Assembly: GCF_025790165.1 (NCBI RefSeq)
Contig: NZ_CP094970.1
Coordinates: 930,001-994,000 of the forward strand
Length of the DNA stretch: 64,000 nucleotides
Direction of reading: 5' to 3'
Origin: Solicola gregarius
GTDB taxonomy: Bacteria; Actinomycetota; Actinomycetes; Propionibacteriales; Nocardioidaceae
The notes under the pieces are model-generated. The model did no database searches and had not been told where the DNA came from. It saw nothing but the letters and a program-made list of their open reading frames with translations. Shown one piece after another: positions 59,009 to 64,000 of this stretch. The position numbers and the translations under genes are program-made. How positions within the stretch are numbered: the first letter of the stretch is position 1; every line of letters begins with the position of its first letter.

Positions 59009-59500
59009 CTAGGCGTGATCCTCGTCGACGAACCCGGGGTGCCCACCGTGCGAGAGCCCTTCGTGCCGGGCGACCTTCGAGAGCAGCCTGCCGAGCGTCG
59101 CACTCTCGGCCCGGCTGAGACCTTCGGTCATCGCCTGCTCGTGCTCTCGCGAGACGTTCATCAGCTTCGAGAGCGTCGACTTGCCCCGGCGGGTCAGGTG
59201 CAGCGCGTTCGCACGTCGGTCGTCCGGGCGAGCCCGGCGTTCGACCAATCCGCGGGCCTCCAGCGCGTCGATGACCGCGACGATCCTGCTCGGTGGCACG
59301 TCGAGGGCCGGGCCGAGCGACCGTTGCGTACGCCCGGGCTCTGCCGCCACCATCCTCAGCACCACCATCTCGCGCGGATCGATGCCGAGCGGCTCCAGCC
59401 GTGCCTGCCAGCGCTTCGACGACTGGATTCCCACGACCGACATCAGGTACGCGACGCCCGACTGACGCAGCCGGTCCCGGTCATCACTCTGGCTCGCCAC
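59009..59500 (-). CDS. MarR-family transcriptional regulator
   Basis: 163 aa. Winged helix at about 35-110: DPREMVVLRMVAAEPGRTQR, SLGPALDVPPSRIVAVIDAL, and the wing RRARPDDRRANALHLTRRG. GTG 59500 is chosen for GGAGGAC 9 nt upstream; longer readings have no support. It is first in an operon with NmrA-like and DUF1772 genes, which it probably represses in response to a phenolic or redox signal. It is divergent from the AraC gene across 137 bp. Confidence 0.92.
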   Translation of the reverse strand: MASQSDDRDRLRQSGVAYLMSVVGIQSSKRWQARLEPLGIDPREMVVLRMVAAEPGRTQRSLGPALDVPPSRIVAVIDALEARGLVERRARPDDRRANALHLTRRGKSTLSKLMNVSREHEQAMTEGLSRAESATLGRLLSKVARHEGLSHGGHPGFVDEDHA

Positions 59501-59624
59501 GCTTGCTGTCCTCCGGACCCCGACGACTATGTTACGTATTTGAACTATCGCGCAAGGAAACTGCTCCCGGCACGACCGTTGCGCGCTCCACTCTATCTGT
59601 GCCCGGCGCACGCGGTATGCCGGA

Positions 59625-59630
59625 TACGCT
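59625..59630 (+). promoter_or_regulatory. -10 box TACGCT of a leaderless promoter
   Basis: TACGCT ends 7 nt before ATG 59638 of the AraC-family gene and lies inside the reading from ATG 59617, which makes that longer start unlikely. Confidence 0.5.
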
Positions 59631-59637
59631 GATCGGT

Positions 59638-60579
59638 ATGGACGCGATCTCCGGCCTGCTCGACGGGCCCCGTGCACGCGGTGCGTTCGTCCTCCGCTCG
59701 ACCATGCAGCCCCCGTGGTCGTTGCGAATCCAGGACGAGGCACCGCTCTCCGTCATCGCGGCTGTCCGCGGCGATGCCTGTATCGTCCGGCGCGACATCG
59801 TCACCTGGCTGAACCAGGGCGACGTGGCCGTCATCTGCGGACCCGAGCCGTACGACGTCGCGGACAAGCCATCCACGGCGCCGCAGTCGATCATCCAACC
59901 GGGCCAGGTGTGTACGACACCCGACGGGGTCGAGGTGCCCGATATGGCGTTCATGGGCGTCCGTGCCTGGGGAAACGCCCGGGACGGCCGCACGGTGCTG
60001 CTCACCGGCACGTACCAGCTGCAGAGCGAGATCAGCGCCCGGCTGCTGTCCGCGCTTCCCGAGCTCGTGCACCTGCCCGCCGATGCGCTCGACACGCCGC
60101 TGATCGCGTACCTCGCCGAAGAGACGGTCAAGGACGAGCCCGGCCAGGAGGCCCTGCTCGACCGCCTTCTCGACCTGCTGCTGATCGCCGTCCTTCGCGC
60201 GTGGTTCGCACGGCCGGACGCGGAGGCGCCCGGCTGGTACCGCGCCCACGGCGACCCGGTTGTCGGACCCGCGCTCCAGCTGCTGCACAACAACCCCGAA
60301 CGGCAATGGACCGTCGAGTCGATCGCGAGCGCCGCCGGCGTCTCCCGCGCCGCGCTCTCCCGGCGCTTCACCGCGCTCGTCGGCGAGCCGCCGATGACGT
60401 TCCTGACCAACTGGCGGCTCACCCTCGCCGCCGACCTGCTCCACGAGCCCGGCAACACCGTCGAGTCGGTCGCCCGCAAGGTCGGGTACGGCAGCGCGTT
60501 CGCGCTGAGCACCGCATTCAAGCGGGTGTACGGCGTCAGTCCTCGCGAGCACCGGGAGCGCGCGTACGCGGGCGGCTGA
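59638..60579 (+). CDS. AraC-family regulator with cupin-type N-terminal domain
   Basis: 313 aa. The N-terminal AraC_binding/cupin domain (about 1-170) opens GAFVLRSTMQPPWSLRIQDE. The C-terminal double HTH (about 210-310) contains TVESIASAAGVSRAALSRRF and VARKVGYGSAFALSTAFKRV, YGVSPREHR. It belongs to the group annotated as cupin-AraC activators of redox/alcohol genes. It is divergent from the MarR operon, which is its probable target. Confidence 0.92.
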   Translation: MDAISGLLDGPRARGAFVLRSTMQPPWSLRIQDEAPLSVIAAVRGDACIVRRDIVTWLNQGDVAVICGPEPYDVADKPSTAPQSIIQPGQVCTTPDGVEVPDMAFMGVRAWGNARDGRTVLLTGTYQLQSEISARLLSALPELVHLPADALDTPLIAYLAEETVKDEPGQEALLDRLLDLLLIAVLRAWFARPDAEAPGWYRAHGDPVVGPALQLLHNNPERQWTVESIASAAGVSRAALSRRFTALVGEPPMTFLTNWRLTLAADLLHEPGNTVESVARKVGYGSAFALSTAFKRVYGVSPREHRERAYAGG

Positions 60580-60582
60580 CGG

Positions 60583-61059
60583 TCACAAGTCGACCGGCAT
60601 CCGGACGTCGATGTCCGACCGCAGGATGTAGTGCTGCGACACGACCGCGCGGTAGAGCCGCAGCGCGGCCGGCGCACGCACGGACTCCGCCGCGAACACA
60701 CTCAGATCGTGCTCGGCCGGTTCGGCGTACCGCCCGTAGTTGAAGCGTTCGAGGGTGCGCTCGAAGTCCGGCGAGTCGGTCATCTCGGTCGCGGTCGCCT
60801 CCATGTACACCGCCTGACCTGAACCCGGCACGACGTGGGAGTCGAACACGACAACGGAGATCTCCGGTCGTACGGCGATGTTCTCCGAGTGCCGCGTACC
60901 GGGACGCGAGACCCACTGCAGCTCGCGATACTCGTGGGCGGTGAAGTAGACCGGGTTCGCCCAGGGCCGGCCGGAGGCGTCGGCCGTGCCGATCACCATG
61001 TACTGGGTGGCGTCCAGGATCTCGCGTACGACTGTCGCAGGTTCGCTGCCATCACGCAT
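60583..61059 (-). CDS. pyridoxamine 5'-phosphate oxidase-fold (PPOX) protein
   Basis: 158 aa split-barrel flavin/F420-binding fold: ATQYMVIGTADASGRPWANP, VYFTAHEYRELQWVSRPGTR, SVVVFDSHVVPGSGQAVYME. The family includes F420-dependent reductases and FMN proteins in actinobacteria; the cofactor is not decided by these motifs. It converges on the AraC gene with 3 bp between. Confidence 0.88.
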   Translation of the reverse strand: MRDGSEPATVVREILDATQYMVIGTADASGRPWANPVYFTAHEYRELQWVSRPGTRHSENIAVRPEISVVVFDSHVVPGSGQAVYMEATATEMTDSPDFERTLERFNYGRYAEPAEHDLSVFAAESVRAPAALRLYRAVVSQHYILRSDIDVRMPVDL

Positions 61060-61068
61060 AGTCGGACG

Positions 61069-62511
61069 CTACTCCGGGTACGACGCCGGACAGTCGACGC
61101 CACACCGCGCTTGCCGCTCGACCGGAATCTCGTGCACGCTCGGCCCGCGACGTACGAGCAGGGCGGCAGTGACCGCGCCGCCGACGAGCAGCCCGGCGCA
61201 GATCAGCATCGCCTGCGTGAACCCGTCGTCGACGACCTGCGGGTCGGCGTACCCGTCTCCGACGATCCCGACCAGCGACGGAAGTGCCGCCACCGCGAGG
61301 AGCTGGCCGGTACGCGCGATCGCATTGTTGATGCCCGACGCGAGCCCCGCCTGGCTCGACGGCGCGGCCGACAAGACGGCGGTCGTGAGCGGCGCGACCA
61401 TCGTCGACAACCCCAGCCCGAACACGACGACGGCCGGCAATACGTCGGCGACGTACGTCGAGTCGGCGTCGATGCGCAACATCAGCAACAGGCCGCAGGC
61501 GCCGACGAGCGGGCCGACGGTCATGGGGATCCGCGGCCCGATGCGCTCGCCGAGCGCACCCGCGTACGAGGAGAGCAGCAGCATCAGCAGGGTGATCGGA
61601 AGGCTCGCCGCGCCGGCCTGCAGCGGGGTGTATCCGACGACCACCTGCAGGAACAGCACGAACAGGAAGAACGTTCCGCCGATTGCCGCGTAGACGACCA
61701 GCGTCACCAGGTTGGCCGCGGCGAACACCCGGTCGGCGAACATCGACAGCGGCATCAGCGGGTCGGCGGCGCGGCGCTGTTGCCAGCCGAACAGGACGAG
61801 CAGGACGAGCCCGAGCACCGTGACCGGCAGCGTCGACGCAATCAGCCCGTACGTGAGCGCGGCCAGGCCGGCGGCACCGAGCACCACCCCAGGCACGTCG
61901 ATGCTGCGCGCCGCAGACTCATCGCGCGACTCGGGTACGTGCCGAAGGGCGATCCACACGATCGCCACCGCGACCGGCACGTTGATCAGGAACACCGCCC
62001 GCCAGCTGACGGCATCGACCAGCCAACCACCGAAGATCGGCCCGATCGCGGTCGCGACACCGCCGATGCCCGCCCATGCCCCGATCGCCGAGCCACGGTC
62101 GCGTTCGTCGATGGACGCCGAGATCAGCGCGAGGCTGCCCGGAGTGAGCAGTGCGCCCCCGACACCCTGCAGCACTCGCGCGGCGACGAGTAGCTCGACG
62201 TTCGGCGCCAGGCCGCACAGCGCGGACGCCACCGCGAACCACACCACTCCGACTACGAAGATCCGACGGCGACCCCACCGGTCGCCCAGGGCGCCGCCGA
62301 GCAGGATCAAAGAGGCGAGGGCGAGCGTGTACCCGTTGAGCGTCCATTGCAAGCCACCGACGCCGGCGTCGAGATCGGCGCCCAGCCTCGGTAGCGCGAC
62401 GTTGACCACCGTCGCGTCGAGCATCGCGATGCTCGAGCCGAGGATCGTCGCGACGAGCAGCCAACGCCCGGTCGGCGTCGCCATCCGGACGGGCGTCGCG
62501 ACGGCGGCCAT
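61069..62511 (-). CDS. MFS drug/H+ antiporter, 14-TM DHA2 type
   Basis: 480 aa. Motif C-type and D1 signatures: IAMLDATVVNVALPRLGADL, then LGGALGDRWGRRRIFVVGVV (motif A) and ARVLQGVGGALLTPGSLALI (motif C). About 14 helices and the long C-terminal half fit the EmrB/QacA (DHA2) group of multidrug exporters. ATG 62511 shares its A with the stop of the carbonic anhydrase gene (TGATG), so the two are translationally coupled, an unusual pairing. Confidence 0.92.
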   Translation of the reverse strand: MAAVATPVRMATPTGRWLLVATILGSSIAMLDATVVNVALPRLGADLDAGVGGLQWTLNGYTLALASLILLGGALGDRWGRRRIFVVGVVWFAVASALCGLAPNVELLVAARVLQGVGGALLTPGSLALISASIDERDRGSAIGAWAGIGGVATAIGPIFGGWLVDAVSWRAVFLINVPVAVAIVWIALRHVPESRDESAARSIDVPGVVLGAAGLAALTYGLIASTLPVTVLGLVLLVLFGWQQRRAADPLMPLSMFADRVFAAANLVTLVVYAAIGGTFFLFVLFLQVVVGYTPLQAGAASLPITLLMLLLSSYAGALGERIGPRIPMTVGPLVGACGLLLMLRIDADSTYVADVLPAVVVFGLGLSTMVAPLTTAVLSAAPSSQAGLASGINNAIARTGQLLAVAALPSLVGIVGDGYADPQVVDDGFTQAMLICAGLLVGGAVTAALLVRRGPSVHEIPVERQARCGVDCPASYPE

Positions 62512-63014
62512 CAGTCGACCCGTCTCAGCAGCCCTGTGTCGACGTCGTACAGGAAACCGCCGACGGAGGTCGAGTCGGCGATCAGCGGATGCGACCGCAC
62601 CTTGGCGACGTCCTCCTTGACGCACGACTCCTGGTCGTCGATGACGCCGATCGACATCCACGACGCATCCGTCCCGCTGGCGGCGGTGATGCTCCGCCGC
62701 ATGTCCTGCTCGCTCGCCGACGTCATCGCGCAGCGCGTGTGCTGCACGACCAATACCCGCGAGACGTTCAGCAGGTTGACGCCGAGCACGAGCGCGACGA
62801 GGGCCTGGTCGGTGACCCGGCCGCCGGGGTTGCGCAGGATCTTGGCGTCGCCCGGTGCGAGGCCGATCATCCCGAGCGGGTCGATCCGCGAGTCCATGCA
62901 GGTGACCATCGCGACGCCCGCTCGGGCGACGCCGTCGAACCCCGACAGCGCGAAGGTGTCGGCGAACGCGCGGTTCGCATCCAGCAGGTCGTCGAATGCT
63001 GCGTTATCGGCCAC
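62511..63014 (-). CDS. beta-class carbonic anhydrase
   Basis: 167 aa. Zinc ligands Cys39 (MVTCMDSR), His92 and Cys95 (QHTRCAM), with Asp41-Arg43 as the dyad; RNPGGRVTDQALVALVLGVN is the family core. It is a short actinobacterial beta-CA that interconverts CO2 and bicarbonate. GTG 63014 lies 9 bp after the catalase stop, and the stop overlaps the MFS gene start. So catalase, carbonic anhydrase and exporter read as one operon. Confidence 0.92.
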   Translation of the reverse strand: MADNAAFDDLLDANRAFADTFALSGFDGVARAGVAMVTCMDSRIDPLGMIGLAPGDAKILRNPGGRVTDQALVALVLGVNLLNVSRVLVVQHTRCAMTSASEQDMRRSITAASGTDASWMSIGVIDDQESCVKEDVAKVRSHPLIADSTSVGGFLYDVDTGLLRRVD

Positions 63015-63023
63015 AGCGTCACA

Positions 63024-64000
63024 TTATCGCGGCCCTGCGCGTACGCCCGCCTCGATCCGGTCGCCGGTCTCCTTGTCGATGTTGCGCCAGTACTCGAAGG
63101 CGCGCTCGAGCACCGGCTCGCTCACCCCGTCGAGCAGGTGGCCGACGACGTTGCTCACCAGGCGCTCGCGAGCGGCATCGTCCAGCACGTCGCGGACGAG
63201 CGTCCCGGGTTGGCCCCAGTCGTCGTCCTCGGCATGCAGAGCCGCCGCCGCACGTACCATCTCGCCGTCGGTGTGCCATCCCGCGGGCTCCCCGAAGCGG
63301 TCGGTATCGGCCTGCGGTCCGCCCTTGGAGTTCGGCGCATACACCGGGTCGCCCGGGTTGTTGAACCGCATCGCGCCGTCCTTGGCGTACGAGCGGCGCT
63401 GCGCGTTCCTGGGAGCGTTCGGCGGCAGCTCCGCGTAGTTCACGCCGATGCGGTAACGGTGCGCGTCGGCGTACGAGAACAACCGTCCGAGCAGCATCCG
63501 GTCGGGGCTCGGGCCGATGCCGGGCACCAGGTTGTTCGGCTCGAACGCCGCCTGCTCCATCTCGACGTGGTAGTCGTCGACGTTGCGGTTGAGCGTCATC
63601 CGACCGACTTCGATCAGCGGATAGTCCTTGTGCGAGATGGACTTCGTGAGGTCGAACGGGTTGAAGCGGTACGTCTTCGCGTCCTCGAACGGCATGATCT
63701 GCATCTTCAGCGTCCAGCTCGGGTGCTCACCGCGCTCGATTGCCGAGTGCAGGTCGCGCTGGTGATAGTCGCCGTCCTTGCCCGCGAGTTCGTCCGCCTC
63801 CGCCTGGGTGAGGAACTCGATGCCCTGGTCGGTCTTGAAGTGGTAGCGAACCCAGAACCGCTGGCCGTCGGCGTTGACCCACATGTAGGTGTGGCTGGAG
63901 TAGCCGTTCATATGTCGCCAGGTGCGCGGGATTCCCCGGTCGCCCATCAGCCACGTGACCTGGTGTGCCGATTCCGGCGAGAGCGTCCAGAAGTCCCACT
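63024..64000 (-). CDS. catalase (heme, clade with short form), partial at right edge
   Basis: The last 325 or so residues are present; the start lies beyond 64000. FWTLSPESAHQVTWLMGDRG, PRTWRHMNGYSSHTYMWVN and the proximal-heme segment RLFSYADAHRYRIGVNY (heme-ligand Tyr) identify a monofunctional catalase, which splits H2O2. The sequence ends normally at TAA 63024-63026. The first part, with the distal His and Asn, is off the window. The carbonic anhydrase gene follows after 9 bp. Confidence 0.95.
   Translation of the reverse strand, partial: WDFWTLSPESAHQVTWLMGDRGIPRTWRHMNGYSSHTYMWVNADGQRFWVRYHFKTDQGIEFLTQAEADELAGKDGDYHQRDLHSAIERGEHPSWTLKMQIMPFEDAKTYRFNPFDLTKSISHKDYPLIEVGRMTLNRNVDDYHVEMEQAAFEPNNLVPGIGPSPDRMLLGRLFSYADAHRYRIGVNYAELPPNAPRNAQRRSYAKDGAMRFNNPGDPVYAPNSKGGPQADTDRFGEPAGWHTDGEMVRAAAALHAEDDDWGQPGTLVRDVLDDAARERLVSNVVGHLLDGVSEPVLERAFEYWRNIDKETGDRIEAGVRAGPR

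Overview
The window is high-GC actinobacterial DNA. Evidence for this is the mycothiol S-conjugate amidase gene (mca), a DUF4307 gene next to it, many GTG starts, and many genes whose -10 box (TANNNT) lies 6-7 nt before the start codon, which implies leaderless mRNAs. The order mca, DUF4307, greA, ilvA, AI-2E-family permease, metB and the very frequent CGTACG word suggest Nocardioidaceae or a close relative; this is inference.

The window has two parts. Positions 1 to about 25,000 are accessory and partly decayed. A left catabolic cluster (two divergent amidases, a TetR regulator, a D-2-hydroxyacid dehydrogenase, a class I/II aminotransferase, a SnoaL-like protein) is mostly intact. From 6.2 kb to 25 kb at least nine genes are broken by frameshifts or truncation: three TetR regulators, a LacI regulator, a SAM methyltransferase, a GNAT acetyltransferase, an SDR dehydrogenase, a YnfA-type membrane protein and one unknown gene. 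An IS3-type transposase scrap lies among them. Intact genes in this zone include a cupin, a GlxA-like regulator, a DinB-family protein, a translationally coupled SnoaL/DUF3237 pair, a MerR regulator with a small Cys-Cys protein, a DUF1697 protein, a polysaccharide deacetylase and an MmyB-like XRE regulator. The most unusual piece is a two-gene module at 15.4-18.5 kb: a 265-aa protein followed by a 746-aa protein with a WXG100-like helical N-terminus, a hydrophobic centre and a C-terminal domain that appears to be a paralogue of the 265-aa protein. It looks like a type VII secretion substrate with an EspG-like partner.

Positions 25,000 to 64,000 look like ordinary chromosome, dense and almost free of broken genes. 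In order: an AAA+ ATPase with a repeat-bearing promoter; an ECF42-type sigma factor with its DGPF/YCII partner; a berberine-bridge-type flavoenzyme; a TetR/hydrolase/SDR unit around a 27-bp operator; LysR and EamA genes; mca, DUF4307 and greA; an 830-bp non-coding repeat cluster; ilvA, a permease, metB and a deaminase; msrA followed by three stacked hairpins; an acyl-CoA ligase; a YcaQ-like protein; an SDR; a methyltransferase; an ArsC-like protein; and a Gfo/Idh/MocA gene with one frameshift in a C6 run. Next comes an operon of alcohol dehydrogenase, amidohydrolase, DUF59 protein, IclR regulator and ABM monooxygenase. It resembles the accessory genes of propane/phenol monooxygenase clusters, but the monooxygenase itself is absent. 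The right end holds a PLP lyase, a sulfotransferase, GNATs, a MarR-NmrA-DUF1772 operon divergent from an AraC regulator, an MFS exporter coupled to a beta-carbonic anhydrase, and a catalase that runs off the edge.

No rRNA, tRNA, CRISPR array or complete insertion sequence was seen.
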